Notes: generated from the sequence alone by a model not told the origin. DNA of 36,724 nt from Coriobacteriia bacterium (GCA_030603745.1 JAUVXE010000016.1:1-36724); one strand, 5' to 3'. Shown: positions 1 to 8,300, numbered from the stretch's first letter. Numbers and translations are program-made.

Positions 1-1637
1 CCCGCGCAGTACTGGTAGGCGCTCTCCTCGCCGTCGTCGCGCGCGGGGTCTTTCGTGAGGAAGCGCATCGTGGCCGGGTCGTAGTGGCGCTGCGAGAGGT
101 AGTAGGTGGCCGAGTGGGCGTCGTAAGCATAGCCCGCGTAGCGCAGCGGCTGGCGGGCGGCGATCTTGGCGGCCACGTCGGACGTGATACCGGTGACTGC
201 GTTCGAGTCCTGCGTGAGCACCGCGCCGTAGGGGTCGTAGGTGTAGCGGGCGAAGGGCGCGCCTGCGGTGTCCGTGAGCGCGACGACGTCGCCTCGGTCG
301 GTCGTGGCGATGAGGAAGGTCACGGGTGAGGCGGTGCCGGCCGTGTACACACCCGCATACGGGCGCCCGTCCTCGTCGTAGAGGTAGGCGACCGCGTAGG
401 TGGTCTCGTCGGAGCGCGCAGCGTCAAGCGAGAGCAGCGTGATGCCGTCGTAGGCGTAGTCGGTCGTCGTGGTGGTGCCGCCTGCGGTCACGGTCGCCGA
501 CGTGCGCTGGCCGTTGCCGTCGTAGGTGTAGGCCGCCGAGTCGGTCCCGCGCTGCCAGCCGGTGAGGCGGCTCGCGTCGTCGTAGGTCCACAACGTCGTG
601 ACCCCCGATGCGGTCTGCGAGGTGCGCCGTCCGAGGTCGGGATCGTGGAAGTAGCTGGTGCTCAGGCCACCGGTCACAGAGGATGTGAGCCGGTCGTTCG
701 CATCGACCACGAACGTGGTCTGCGCGCCGTCCATGGTCAGGAGCTCCAGGTTGCCACGCGCATCGAACGCGTAGGCGCGCTGAGTGGGGCCGGTGGTCGC
801 GCCTTGGAGGCGGCCGGCATCGGTGTAGGCGTAGGATGAGGCCACCGGGGCGCCTGTCGTGATGATGCTCTCAGCCGTCTTTCGCGCGGTCTCGGGATCG
901 TAGGTGTAGGCGGCGTTGATACCGGGCGCGGTCTGCGAGACGAGCTTGCCCGCCGCGTCGTATCCAGCACTCGAAGCAACGTCTCCGATGCTCCAGGCCA
1001 CGCGCCGCCCCTCGGCGTCACGGGCCGTGACGGCACCCGTAAGCGCAACGCCCGCACCCGTCACGGTCCTGGCCGTCTCCCGGCCAAACTCGTCGTAGGT
1101 GATCTGCGTGGTGAGCCCGGCGTGTTCGACGGTGGCCACCGAGACCTTGTTGGCCGCGGTCGCATACGAGAGTGTGCTCGTGACGCCTGCGGGCGACTGC
1201 ACGACCTGCACGGGCCGTGAGAGCGTGTCGTAGGCGGTCTCGGTGCGCTTGACCTCTGCGCCTGCGACCTCGTGGACCTCTGTGGTCATGCGCCCGAAGG
1301 CGCCGTAGGTGTAGCGCACGGTGCGCCCGGCCGCATCGGTGGTGCGCACCGTGCGGCCGAGGCCGTCAAAGGCGGTCGTGGTCGTCTTGCCGCCCACACT
1401 CTCGGCGACCACGCGGCCCGCCTTGTCAAAGACGCGCGTGGTCAAGATGCCGTCGAAGTCGGTCTCGGAAAGCACCTGTGAGAGGGTGTTGTAGGTCTTT
1501 GAGGACGGCTCGCCGAGTGCCGCTGTCTTCTGGCGTCCGAGCAGGTCGTAGGAGAAGCTCGTGGCCGCCTCTTCCGGCGTGCCCGCGGCTTTCACACTCT
1601 CAGTGGTGCGGCCGGCGAGACGAACGTGAGCACACAT
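1..1637 (-). CDS. RHS/YD-repeat protein, 3' end beyond window
   Basis: The minus-strand frame is open from the left edge to an in-frame TAA at 1815-1817, which is the stop of cobC. Its only ATG is at 1637. It encodes about ten YD-type repeats (TYDDASRLTGW, TYDGNGQRTSATV, ITYDEFGRETART, SYDLLGRQ) and then the RHS core signature near residues 495-530: LRYAGYAYDAHS, YYLSQRHYDP, RFLTKDP. RHS proteins build a hollow beta-shell that holds a variable C-terminal effector, and that tip would lie off the left edge. What is odd is the N-terminus: YD repeats begin within about 20 residues of the start, there is no signal peptide, PAAR or other trafficking domain, and there is no Shine-Dalgarno sequence before ATG 1637. 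This is either a headless (truncated or displaced) RHS cassette or a gene disrupted at the C9 tract upstream. The family is certain; an intact gene is not. Confidence 0.85.
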   Translation of the reverse strand, partial: MCAHVRLAGRTTESVKAAGTPEEAATSFSYDLLGRQKTAALGEPSSKTYNTLSQVLSETDFDGILTTRVFDKAGRVVAESVGGKTTTTAFDGLGRTVRTTDAAGRTVRYTYGAFGRMTTEVHEVAGAEVKRTETAYDTLSRPVQVVQSPAGVTSTLSYATAANKVSVATVEHAGLTTQITYDEFGRETARTVTGAGVALTGAVTARDAEGRRVAWSIGDVASSAGYDAAGKLVSQTAPGINAAYTYDPETARKTAESIITTGAPVASSYAYTDAGRLQGATTGPTQRAYAFDARGNLELLTMDGAQTTFVVDANDRLTSSVTGGLSTSYFHDPDLGRRTSQTASGVTTLWTYDDASRLTGWQRGTDSAAYTYDGNGQRTSATVTAGGTTTTTDYAYDGITLLSLDAARSDETTYAVAYLYDEDGRPYAGVYTAGTASPVTFLIATTDRGDVVALTDTAGAPFARYTYDPYGAVLTQDSNAVTGITSDVAAKIAARQPLRYAGYAYDAHSATYYLSQRHYDPATMRFLTKDPARDDGEESAYQYCA

Positions 1638-1814
1638 GAGACCACGCGGCCAAACGACCTGCGAGCCCGGTTCATGAAGCCCCCCCCCGCTTCTTTCGAG
1701 AAGCGAGTCTTCGCCGGGTGGTGGCCCCTCACCGGCCGGCGTGTTCTGTTCTTGGTCGCAGCATACGGCGCGCTTGCCAGGTTCTGCAGCCCCTAGATTC
1801 TTCCCGGGATCGTC
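1638..1814. other. Gap between cobC and the RHS frame, with hairpin and C9 tract
   Basis: This 177-base stretch holds a 7-bp hairpin at 1688-1705 (arms CGCTTCT and AGAAGCG, plus-strand loop TTCG). A run of nine C (1680-1688 on the plus strand) adjoins it, so on the minus strand the hairpin is followed by G rather than T and is not a classic intrinsic terminator. No promoter is visible for the RHS frame. A 25-codon minus-strand frame from ATG 1675 (MNRARRSFGRVV...) overlaps the RHS start in another frame and ends quickly. Confidence 0.5.
1680..1688. repeat. Mononucleotide C9 tract
   Basis: Nine consecutive C on the plus strand (G9 in the sense of the RHS gene) lie about 45 bases upstream of the RHS ATG, next to a hairpin. 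Such tracts are hot spots for slippage and for sequencing or assembly errors. The frame that runs through the tract is the RHS frame itself. Confidence 0.7.
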
Positions 1815-2417
1815 TTACTCGATCGTTCGTGCCTGGCCGAACTCCTCGAGCATCCCGTGGCCCTCGACCACGCGCACCTCGGCCACCGCGGCGTTGCGGA
1901 TGTGAAACGCCCAGATGTCGCTTCGGGAGAGTCCAAGCAGCGCCACGAGCATCGCGCGGAAGACCCCACCATGCGTGCAGACAGCGTGACGCCCCCCGAG
2001 TTCGACGATCTCCTCGGCGATCGCAGCGGAACGGCGCTCGATGGAGGCGCGCGACTCCCCGCCCGGTGCGACCGGTGTCTCGTAGGCGCGATAGTCGAAG
2101 GTAAGGCCGCGCTCGGTGATCTCGTCCCAGGTGAGGCCCTCGGCGTGACCGAAGGCGAGCTCGATGAGCCGCTCGTCGGCTACCGGCCCGATGCCGAGGC
2201 GCGACCCCGCGTGTTCGGCGAGGGTGGCTGCGCGCGGCAGCGGGCTCGTCCACAACCGGTCGGGAGCGAACTCGACGATGCGCTCGGTGAGCAAGTCGAG
2301 CTGGCGTTCGCCCCTCGGCGTGAACGGGGAGTCACCGCGGCCCACGAAGCGCCCGGCCACGTTCGCCTCCGTCTCGGGGTGGCGGAGGATCAGGATCGTT
2401 GTGGCGTTCGCGCTCAT
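1815..2417 (-). CDS. cobC: Histidine phosphatase, probable alpha-ribazole phosphatase (CobC)
   Basis: This is a 200-residue histidine phosphatase (phosphoglycerate mutase superfamily). The phosphate-binding motif near the N-terminus reads LRHPETEAN, where the family usually has RHGxTxxN, so Pro replaces Gly after the catalytic His13. The second His lies in CTHGG, and SPLPRAATLAEHAG matches the SPLxRAxQTA block. In the cobalamin nucleotide-loop pathway CobC removes the phosphate from alpha-ribazole 5'-phosphate or adenosylcobalamin 5'-phosphate. The family alone does not fix the substrate; the call rests on position. Its ATG overlaps the cobS stop (ATGA at 2414-2417), and it is the last gene of cobU-cobT-cobS-cobC. 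Confidence 0.85.
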   Translation of the reverse strand: MSANATTILILRHPETEANVAGRFVGRGDSPFTPRGERQLDLLTERIVEFAPDRLWTSPLPRAATLAEHAGSRLGIGPVADERLIELAFGHAEGLTWDEITERGLTFDYRAYETPVAPGGESRASIERRSAAIAEEIVELGGRHAVCTHGGVFRAMLVALLGLSRSDIWAFHIRNAAVAEVRVVEGHGMLEEFGQARTIE

Positions 2418-3208
2418 GTGAGCACCAGCGAGGCGGCGATGAGCACCGCCGTCTCCGTGAGCAGCACGCTCGCGCCGAGGACGTCACCCGTGATGCCGCG
2501 GACCGGAAGCGAGAGCACGTGCGGCACCACCGGTGCCGCCACGAGCGCGACCGCCGCGAGAACGGCTGCGGAGCCGGGAGGCAGCCACGCGGCACACGCG
2601 CCAACGGCGACCCCGGTCGCGAGGAGCGCCGCGGCGAGCGAAAGCGCTCCCGGACGCCCGGCGACCGCCGCGCCGAGGCCCCCGGGACGAGCCGGCCGCC
2701 CGAGCCACGCGCCGAAGCTCGCGGCCAGTCTGCCCGCCACCAGGGCGAGCACGATCGGGGCGAGGAACGCCTCGGCGAGGAGGGGCGCGAGCGCGGTGAT
2801 CTGCGCGAACGCCACGAGCACCACGGCCGTTGTCCCGAACGCTCCGGTCGCCGAGTCGGCCATGATCTCGAGACGCCGCGCGGGCGAGTTCCCTCCCCAC
2901 ACCGCGTCGGCGACATCAGCGAGGCCATCCCAGTGCAGCATCCGCGTGGTCATCGCCCACGCGGCGACCACGAGCACGGCGATGAGCGCCGAGCGCTCCT
3001 CGAGCATCGTCTCGACCACCGGCACCCGTCCCGCGAGCCAGAGGAGCGCGACCGTCATCCCGCCGAGGACGAGTCCCACGAGCGGGAAGTAGCCGGCCAC
3101 ATCGGGACGCTCGCGGTCAGGCCACTCGGCGCGGAGCGGCAGAGCGGTCAGCAACGAGAAGGCGAGCGCCGCATCGCGCCGCGGACGGGATGTCAACGGC
3201 GAGCTCAT
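2414..3208 (-). CDS. cobS: Adenosylcobinamide-GDP ribazoletransferase (cobalamin synthase)
   Basis: This 264-residue multi-span membrane protein joins adenosylcobinamide-GDP to alpha-ribazole (or its phosphate) in the last assembly stage of vitamin B12. The CobS signature MLHWDGLADVADAVWGG lies near residues 88-105, preceded by AFSLLTALPL and YFPLVGLVLGG, as in known CobS proteins. Further hydrophobic segments run to the C-terminus, consistent with a polytopic inner-membrane enzyme. The frame is open further upstream, but ATG 3208 makes a 4-base ATGA overlap with the cobT stop and gives the usual length. It also overlaps cobC downstream, so translation is probably coupled. Confidence 0.95.
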   Translation of the reverse strand: MSSPLTSRPRRDAALAFSLLTALPLRAEWPDRERPDVAGYFPLVGLVLGGMTVALLWLAGRVPVVETMLEERSALIAVLVVAAWAMTTRMLHWDGLADVADAVWGGNSPARRLEIMADSATGAFGTTAVVLVAFAQITALAPLLAEAFLAPIVLALVAGRLAASFGAWLGRPARPGGLGAAVAGRPGALSLAAALLATGVAVGACAAWLPPGSAAVLAAVALVAAPVVPHVLSLPVRGITGDVLGASVLLTETAVLIAASLVLT

Positions 3209-4308
3209 GCGCGCGCGGGCCCCTCGGCGGGTGTGGGGGCGTCCTCGGCCCCGGCGACCCCTGCCTCGGCGAAGGTGGCCATGCCGGAGAGCATGCGGCA
3301 TGCGGCGTCCATGATGCCCATGGCGAGCGCGGCCCCGGTGCCCTCGCCCAGGCGCATGTCGAGTTCGAGGACCGGTTCCATGCCGAGGTGTTCGAGCACG
3401 CGGGTATGTCCGGGCTCGGCCGAGCGGTGCGAGGGGAACAGGTAGTCGGCCGCGTGGGGGGCGAGCGCGGTGGCCGCGAGCGCGGCGGCGCCGGAGATGA
3501 AGCCGTCGACGACCACGCAGGTGCGTCGCGCCGCACCTGCGAGCATGACGCCGGCGAGCGCGGCGATCTCGAGCCCGCCCACCGCGGCGAGCACGCCGAG
3601 CGGGTCGAGATCCGCGACCCGGTTGACCTCGAGCCCGCGCGCGATCACGGCGGCCTTGTGGTCGAGGGCCTCGGCGGGAAGACCGGTCCCGGGACCGGTC
3701 ACGAGGCGCGGAGCGACGCCGCAGTAGGCGGCGGTCAGTGCAGCGGCGGCGGTGGTGTTGCCGATCCCCATCTCGCCGGTGCCCAGGAGCAGGAAGCCCT
3801 CATCGATCGCCGCATCCGCGGCACTCGCGCCCACGAGCACCGCGCGTGCGGCCTGCTCGCGGGTCATCGCCGGTCCGAGCGAGAGATCGGCGGTTCCCGG
3901 CGCGATCGTGACCTGCGCGACCCCCGGGAACGCCGAGGTGTCCGCGGCGACGCCTACATCGTGCAGGCGGAGCTCCGCCCCGACCGAGGCGGCGAGCTGG
4001 TTGATCCCGGCCCCGCCCGCGGCGAAGTTCGCGACCATCTGCCAGGTGACCTCCTGCGGGAACGGCGAGACGCCCTGCGCGACCACGCCGTGGTCGGCCG
4101 CCATGAGCAGGATCGCCTTGCGCTCGACCGAGGGACGCTCGGTCCCCTGTACGCGCGCGACCCGTGCCGCGAGGTCCTCGAGCCGACCGAGGCTACCCGG
4201 GGGCTTGGTGAGCTGGTCGAGGCGGGCGCGGGCGGCCTCCTCGGCGGATGGGTCCGTGGGGGTGATGCGGTCGATGAGCGCGTCGAGCATGGTCGGATCG
4301 TGGGTCAC
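3205..4308 (-). CDS. cobT: Nicotinate-nucleotide-dimethylbenzimidazole phosphoribosyltransferase
   Basis: This 367-residue CobT activates the lower-ligand base by transferring phosphoribose from nicotinate mononucleotide, giving alpha-ribazole 5'-phosphate. Family landmarks in order are LTKPPGSLGRLEDLA near the N-terminus, ADHGVVAQGVSPFPQEVT, GEMGIGNTTAAAALTAA, VVVDGFISGAAAL, FPSHRSAEPGH and the C-terminal RLGEGTGAALAM, which contains the catalytic glutamate. The frame stays open hundreds of codons upstream through cobU and rluB, but the length and the GTGA overlap (4305-4308) with the cobU stop point to GTG 4308. A second candidate is ATG 4290. The stop overlaps the cobS start. Confidence 0.95.
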   Translation of the reverse strand: MTHDPTMLDALIDRITPTDPSAEEAARARLDQLTKPPGSLGRLEDLAARVARVQGTERPSVERKAILLMAADHGVVAQGVSPFPQEVTWQMVANFAAGGAGINQLAASVGAELRLHDVGVAADTSAFPGVAQVTIAPGTADLSLGPAMTREQAARAVLVGASAADAAIDEGFLLLGTGEMGIGNTTAAAALTAAYCGVAPRLVTGPGTGLPAEALDHKAAVIARGLEVNRVADLDPLGVLAAVGGLEIAALAGVMLAGAARRTCVVVDGFISGAAALAATALAPHAADYLFPSHRSAEPGHTRVLEHLGMEPVLELDMRLGEGTGAALAMGIMDAACRMLSGMATFAEAGVAGAEDAPTPAEGPARA

Positions 4309-4901
4309 GGTCGCGGGTCCTTCCTCGGGGCGGGCCAGTCGGTGTCGGTGGGCGACTCGGTGAGATCGAGCAGGCGTCCGGCGAGCGCGAGGTACGCCGC
4401 GTCCGCACGGCCGATGAGCGCGGCGTTCGCTCGGCCGAGCGCGTCGCGAAAGGCCCGACCACTCGCGTAGGCGGGCACGACCCCTGAGCCGACCTCGTTG
4501 GTGACCACGATGGTGTCGCCATCGCGCTCGGAGAGCCACGCCGTGACCGTCGCGAGTATCTCGTCGAGGTGGTCGGGCGCGATCGGCGCGTCGCCGGCGT
4601 CGGTCGCGGCTCCCATGGCGAGACCGGCGAGCGTGCCGAGACAGTCGAGCAGCAGGATCGAGCCCGAGGGGACCTCGGCGCGCCACGAGAGCGCGGAGGC
4701 GGCTTCGATCGTGGTGAACGCGTCCGGGCGGTCGGAGCGGTGGCGCTCGATACGGGCGGCCATCTCCGGGTCGCCGTCGCCGCTCCCGAAGACCGCGACC
4801 ACCACCGGCGCGCCGGACTCGGCCGAGCGACGAGCGGCGAGGCGCTGCGCCGCGGACGACTTGCCGCTCCGCGCGCCACCGGTGAAGACCACGAGCGCCA
4901 T
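4305..4901 (-). CDS. cobU: Adenosylcobinamide kinase / adenosylcobinamide-phosphate guanylyltransferase
   Basis: This 198-residue bifunctional CobU phosphorylates adenosylcobinamide and then transfers GMP to it, producing the GDP-cobinamide used by CobS. The P-loop GGARSGKS is at residues 8-15. ERHRSDRP, which contains the usual guanylylated-His region, follows, then ILLLDCLGTLAGLAMG and VTNEVGSGVVP, all in CobU order. The protein is of normal length. Its ATG overlaps the rluB stop by one base (TGATG) and its stop overlaps the cobT GTG. Because only the nucleotide-loop genes occur here, the cluster would equally serve corrinoid salvage or complete synthesis with corrin-ring genes located elsewhere. 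Confidence 0.95.
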   Translation of the reverse strand: MALVVFTGGARSGKSSAAQRLAARRSAESGAPVVVAVFGSGDGDPEMAARIERHRSDRPDAFTTIEAASALSWRAEVPSGSILLLDCLGTLAGLAMGAATDAGDAPIAPDHLDEILATVTAWLSERDGDTIVVTNEVGSGVVPAYASGRAFRDALGRANAALIGRADAAYLALAGRLLDLTESPTDTDWPAPRKDPRP

Positions 4902-5674
4902 CAGGGGGCCTCCGTCCCTGACGACCCCGACGATCCGGGCGACCCCGGCGGCTCCGCGGAGACAGCGCGACGCAGCGCGGCGACCTCCTCGGCGGAGAGC
5001 GTACGGTGCTCGCCGGGAGCGAGGCGGCCGAGGCGCAGCGGCCCGAACGACTCGCGGTGCAACGCGAGCACGGGGTGGCCGACCTCGGCGAGCATCCGGC
5101 GGACCTGGCGCTTGCGGCCCTCGCGGATGGTGAGCTCGACGGTCGCGCCGCTGGCGGCGGTCGCCGTGACGCGCGCCCGAGCGGGCGCCGTCGGGCCGTC
5201 GTCGAGCACCACGCCGCGCTCGAGCGCACGGATGGCGGCAGGCGCGGGTACGCCCTCTACCTCGGCGGTGTAGGTCTTCTCGACGTGGTAGCGCGGATGG
5301 AGCAGCCGGTGCGCGAGGTCGCCGTCGGTTGTGAAGAGCAGCAGCCCGGTGGTGTCGCGATCGAGGCGGCCGACCGGGAAGAGGCCGGCCGGCTCGCGCG
5401 GCACGAGGTCGGCGACGGTAGGGCGGCCCTGCGGGTCGCGCATCGTGGTGACGTAGCCGGCCGGCTTGTTGAGCACCACGTAGACCGGCTCGGCGCCGAG
5501 GCTGACGGGTCGCCCGTCGACCGTGACCGTGTCGGTGAGCGGGTCGACCTTGGCGCCGAGCTCGGTCACGACGACCCCGTTGACCGCGACGCGGCCGGCG
5601 GTCATGAGGTCCTCGCTCCCCCGCCTCGACGCCACGCCCGCGCGCGCGAGGAACCGCTGGAGCCGAAGGGGCAC
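4901..5674 (-). CDS. rluB: RsuA/RluB-family rRNA pseudouridine synthase
   Basis: This pseudouridine synthase of about 257 residues has an N-terminal S4 RNA-binding domain (RLQRFLARAGVASRR, GRVAVNGVVV) and a catalytic domain with GRLDRDTTGLLL, whose first Asp is the conserved nucleophile. The C-terminal motifs IREGRKRQVRRMLAEVGH and LHRESFGPLRLG are typical of RluB, which modifies 23S rRNA helix 90 in E. coli; the exact target here is inferred. The frame is open to an ATG at 5707 that lacks a Shine-Dalgarno. GGGGAG at 5681-5686 lies six bases before GTG 5674, and the family N-terminus also begins there, so GTG 5674 is preferred (GTG 5677 is possible). A low-complexity Gly/Ser/Pro tail ends the protein. 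It follows scpB, a common actinobacterial and Firmicute arrangement. Confidence 0.9.
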   Translation of the reverse strand: MPLRLQRFLARAGVASRRGSEDLMTAGRVAVNGVVVTELGAKVDPLTDTVTVDGRPVSLGAEPVYVVLNKPAGYVTTMRDPQGRPTVADLVPREPAGLFPVGRLDRDTTGLLLFTTDGDLAHRLLHPRYHVEKTYTAEVEGVPAPAAIRALERGVVLDDGPTAPARARVTATAASGATVELTIREGRKRQVRRMLAEVGHPVLALHRESFGPLRLGRLAPGEHRTLSAEEVAALRRAVSAEPPGSPGSSGSSGTEAP

Positions 5675-5726
5675 CACGCGCTCCCCGTGCCCGGCCGTCT
5701 CATGCATGTGCGGTCACATCCAGCAC

Positions 5727-6485
5727 CTAGTCGATGGTGGCGACATCGTCGTCGCCCTCGTCGAACACGTGGTGCGCATCACCGGGGTGCGCACCACCGG
5801 AGTCCGCGCGCCCGGCGCCCTCGGCGAGCGTGTCGGTGACGCCGCCGCTCTCGCCCGCGGTGAAGTCGACCTGCCGGTTCCCGCCGAGACGGTCCCGGAT
5901 CGCCTCCTCGGTGCGAGCATCCGGGGCGAACTCCTCGAGCGGAGGTAGCTCGGAGAGGTCCTTCAGCCCGAACTTCTCGAGGAACGCGCGGGTCGTCACG
6001 TAGAGGATGGCGTTGCCGGCGTCACGGTCGCGGCCCGCCTCGCGCACGAGCCCCTTCTCGACGAGCGAGGAGATGACGCCCTCGCTGTTCACGCCTCGCA
6101 CCGCGTTGACCCCTGCACGGGTGACCGGCTGGTGGTACGCGACGACGGCGAGCGCCTCGAGGGCCGCCTGGGAGAGGCGCCGGGTGTCCCACGAAAGCAC
6201 GTACTGCTCGATGCGGTCGTGGTAGGCGGGGTGGGTGTAGAGCCGCCATCCGCCGGCCACGTGGCGGAGCTGGAAGCCCCGCTCGGCGGCCCGGTACTCC
6301 TCGGCGAGGTGTTCGAGGACCTTCTCGACCGCGGACGGGGTGGACTCGAGCACGCCCGCGATGCGCGCGGCGGTGACGGGCTCGTCGGATACGAAGAGCA
6401 TCGCCTCGATGGCACCGCGCAGCGCGGTGTCGGCTCCCGCTCCTTCCGGCGCGGCGGCGGGCGTGGGTTCGGGGGTCTCGCTCAC
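5727..6485 (-). CDS. scpB: Segregation and condensation protein B
   Basis: This 252-residue ScpB is the tandem winged-helix kite subunit that binds ScpA as a dimer in the SMC-ScpAB condensin. Characteristic segments are AIEAMLFVSDEPVTA, YRAAERGFQLRHVAGGWRLYT, LSQAALEALAVVAYHQPVTRA and VRGVNSEGVISSLVEKGLV. The C-terminal 60 residues or so are a low-complexity Asp/Gly-rich tail (GDDDVATID) beyond the conserved fold. The ATG overlaps the scpA stop by four bases (ATGA), so ScpA and ScpB are probably made in a coupled way. SMC itself is not in the window. Confidence 0.95.
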   Translation of the reverse strand: MSETPEPTPAAAPEGAGADTALRGAIEAMLFVSDEPVTAARIAGVLESTPSAVEKVLEHLAEEYRAAERGFQLRHVAGGWRLYTHPAYHDRIEQYVLSWDTRRLSQAALEALAVVAYHQPVTRAGVNAVRGVNSEGVISSLVEKGLVREAGRDRDAGNAILYVTTRAFLEKFGLKDLSELPPLEEFAPDARTEEAIRDRLGGNRQVDFTAGESGGVTDTLAEGAGRADSGGAHPGDAHHVFDEGDDDVATID

Positions 6486-7231
6486 GATGCTTCATCTCCC
6501 TGTCGCGTGGTGACCACGATGTCGTCGAAGACGGCGTCCTGGCGCAGGTCGACCAGGCCGCGCTTGTAGAGCTCGAGGATGGCGAGGAACGTCACGACGA
6601 TGACCTCTGGCGAGGCGTCGCCGCCAAGGATCTCGCTGAAGCGCGCGGTGCCCGTGCGGGCGAGCGTGCGCGAGACGCTCTCCGTGTGCAGCTCGAGGCT
6701 GATGGGGGCCGACGCGATGTGCTCGGCCTGCAGCAGGAAGATCTCGCGCCGGAACTCCAGGTCGGCGCAGATCACGGCCAGGCCGCGCAGGGTGATGCCT
6801 TCGAGGTAGTCGGGCATGAGGCCGAGGAAGCGCTCCTCGAGGCCGGCCTGCCGGGGGTGCATCCGCGCGACCGACTCCATGCGGGCGGAGAGCTCGGCGG
6901 CGATGTTCTTGAACTGCTTGTAGGCGAGCAGCCGCGCGACGAGCAGCTCGCGGGCCTCCTCGGGCGAGAGGTCGTCGAGGTCCTCGCCCACGTAGCCCTC
7001 CTCGGCGGGGAGAAGGCTTGCGGCCTTGATCTCGAGCAAGGTGGCGGCCACCAGCAGGAAATCGCTCGCGACGTCGAGGTCGAGATCGGCCATCCGGTCG
7101 ATCTCGGCGAGGTACTGGTCGGTGACCTCGATGATCGAGATCGCGTTGACGTCGACCTTCTGGCGGGCGACGAGGTGGAGGAGCAGGTCGAACGGCCCCT
7201 CGAACGCGTCGATCTTGACCCGGTACGCCAC
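6482..7231 (-). CDS. scpA: Segregation and condensation protein A
   Basis: This 249-residue ScpA is the kleisin that closes the SMC ring in chromosome condensation. The N-terminal block FEGPFDLLLHLVARQKVDVNAISI and the following DLDVASDFLLVAATLLEIKAASLLP are diagnostic. The C-terminal winged helix contains VVTFLAILELYKRGLVDLRQ, which contacts the SMC head. The frame stays open upstream into trpS, but GTG 7231 lies just after a GGGAGG Shine-Dalgarno and 11 bases past the trpS stop, and the product aligns with the usual N-terminus (VAYRVKIDAFEGPFD). Confidence 0.95.
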   Translation of the reverse strand: MAYRVKIDAFEGPFDLLLHLVARQKVDVNAISIIEVTDQYLAEIDRMADLDLDVASDFLLVAATLLEIKAASLLPAEEGYVGEDLDDLSPEEARELLVARLLAYKQFKNIAAELSARMESVARMHPRQAGLEERFLGLMPDYLEGITLRGLAVICADLEFRREIFLLQAEHIASAPISLELHTESVSRTLARTGTARFSEILGGDASPEVIVVTFLAILELYKRGLVDLRQDAVFDDIVVTTRQGDEAS

Positions 7232-7242
7232 CGGGGCCTCCC

Positions 7243-8244
7243 CTACCGGCCCTCGTCGATACGGACCCGCTCGCGACAGGTGGCGACCACCTCGGCGGTC
7301 ACCGGGCGCGCCTTGGCCGCACCGGCCTCGAGGACCTCCCACGCATACCCTGGCTTCGCGGCGATCTCGGCGCGCCGCGCGCGGAACTCGCCGAGGTAGT
7401 CCACGAGGTCCTCGGCCATCTTGACTTTGTGCGCGACACAGCCGCACTCGGCCGCGCGGCAGCACGCGTCCCACCGGGCGATGTCGTCGGCGTCACGCGA
7501 GACGAGCTTGTGGATCTGGTGGAGCGGGCAGATGTCCGGGTCGCCCGGGTCGGTCTTGAGCTTGCGCGCGGGGTCGGTGATCATCGCGCGCACCTTGGCG
7601 GTGATCTCCTCGGGCGTGTCCGAGATGAAGATCGCGTTGCCGTAGGACTTGCTCATCTTGCGGCCGTCGGTGCCGGGCACGCGCGCGCCCTGCTTGGCGA
7701 TGAGCGCCGCCGGCTCGATGAGGTAGTCGCCGTAGGCGTTGTTGAAGCGGCGCACGATCTCGCGCGTGAGCTCGAGGTGCGGCAGCTGGTCCTCGCCGAC
7801 CGGCACCACGTCGGCGAGCACGATCGTGATGTCGGCCGCCTGGAGCAGCGGATACATGAAGAAGCCGAGGTTGCCGAGGTCCTTGTCGGTGACCTGCTCG
7901 CGCTGTTCCTTGTAGGAGGGCACCCGCTCGAGCCACGACAGCGGCGTGACCATCGAGAAGTAGAGCGCGAGCTCGGCGACCTCGGGTACGTCGGACTGCC
8001 GGTAGATCGTGCAGCGGTCCGGGTCGAGTCCGGCGGCGCACCAGTCGAGCACCATCTCCTCGGTGAACTCGCGGATGCGGCTCGTATCCGCCCAGTCGCT
8101 CGTGAGCGCGTGCCAGTCGGCGATGAAGTAGAACGCGTCGAAATCGTCCTGCATCTCGAGCATGTTCTGCAGGTTGCCGAACCAGTGTCCGAGGTGCAGC
8201 TTGCCCGTGGGGCGGTAGCCGGTCAGCGCGCGCTTACGTGTCAT
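7243..8244 (-). CDS. trpS: Tryptophanyl-tRNA synthetase, iron-sulfur-motif type
   Basis: This 333-residue class I synthetase attaches tryptophan to tRNA-Trp. The HIGH-type motif is PTGKLHLGH (residues 12-20) and the KMSKS loop is at 196-200. The region after KMSKS has cysteines at 239, 261, 262, 267 and 269. Cys239, Cys262 and Cys269 reproduce the spacing C-x22-C-x6-C of the Thermotoga maritima TrpRS [4Fe-4S] motif C-x22-C-x6-C-x2-C. The fourth position is His272 in place of Cys. Whether a cluster forms is inference. ATG 8244 has AGGAG about ten bases upstream. The gene heads scpA-scpB-rluB-cob. Confidence 0.96.
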   Translation of the reverse strand: MTRKRALTGYRPTGKLHLGHWFGNLQNMLEMQDDFDAFYFIADWHALTSDWADTSRIREFTEEMVLDWCAAGLDPDRCTIYRQSDVPEVAELALYFSMVTPLSWLERVPSYKEQREQVTDKDLGNLGFFMYPLLQAADITIVLADVVPVGEDQLPHLELTREIVRRFNNAYGDYLIEPAALIAKQGARVPGTDGRKMSKSYGNAIFISDTPEEITAKVRAMITDPARKLKTDPGDPDICPLHQIHKLVSRDADDIARWDACCRAAECGCVAHKVKMAEDLVDYLGEFRARRAEIAAKPGYAWEVLEAGAAKARPVTAEVVATCRERVRIDEGR

Positions 8245-8294
8245 ACGAGAGGTGCTCCTCGGGTCGCGGGACGGACGTGGCCGAAGCGGTACCG

Positions 8295-8300
8295 ATGATA
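8295..8300 (-). promoter_or_regulatory. Possible -10 element before trpS
   Basis: TATCAT (five of six to TATAAT) is read on the minus strand in the 71-base gap between the M50 protease and trpS, about 50 bases before the ATG. The upstream -35 candidate (TTGTAG, 15-16 base spacer) is weak. It may give trpS and the genes below it their own transcript. Confidence 0.35.

Noticed and set aside
4309-5229. Long N-terminal extension of CobT
   Set aside because: It lies out of frame inside cobU and rluB. A normal-length CobT starts at GTG 4308 with a GTGA overlap.
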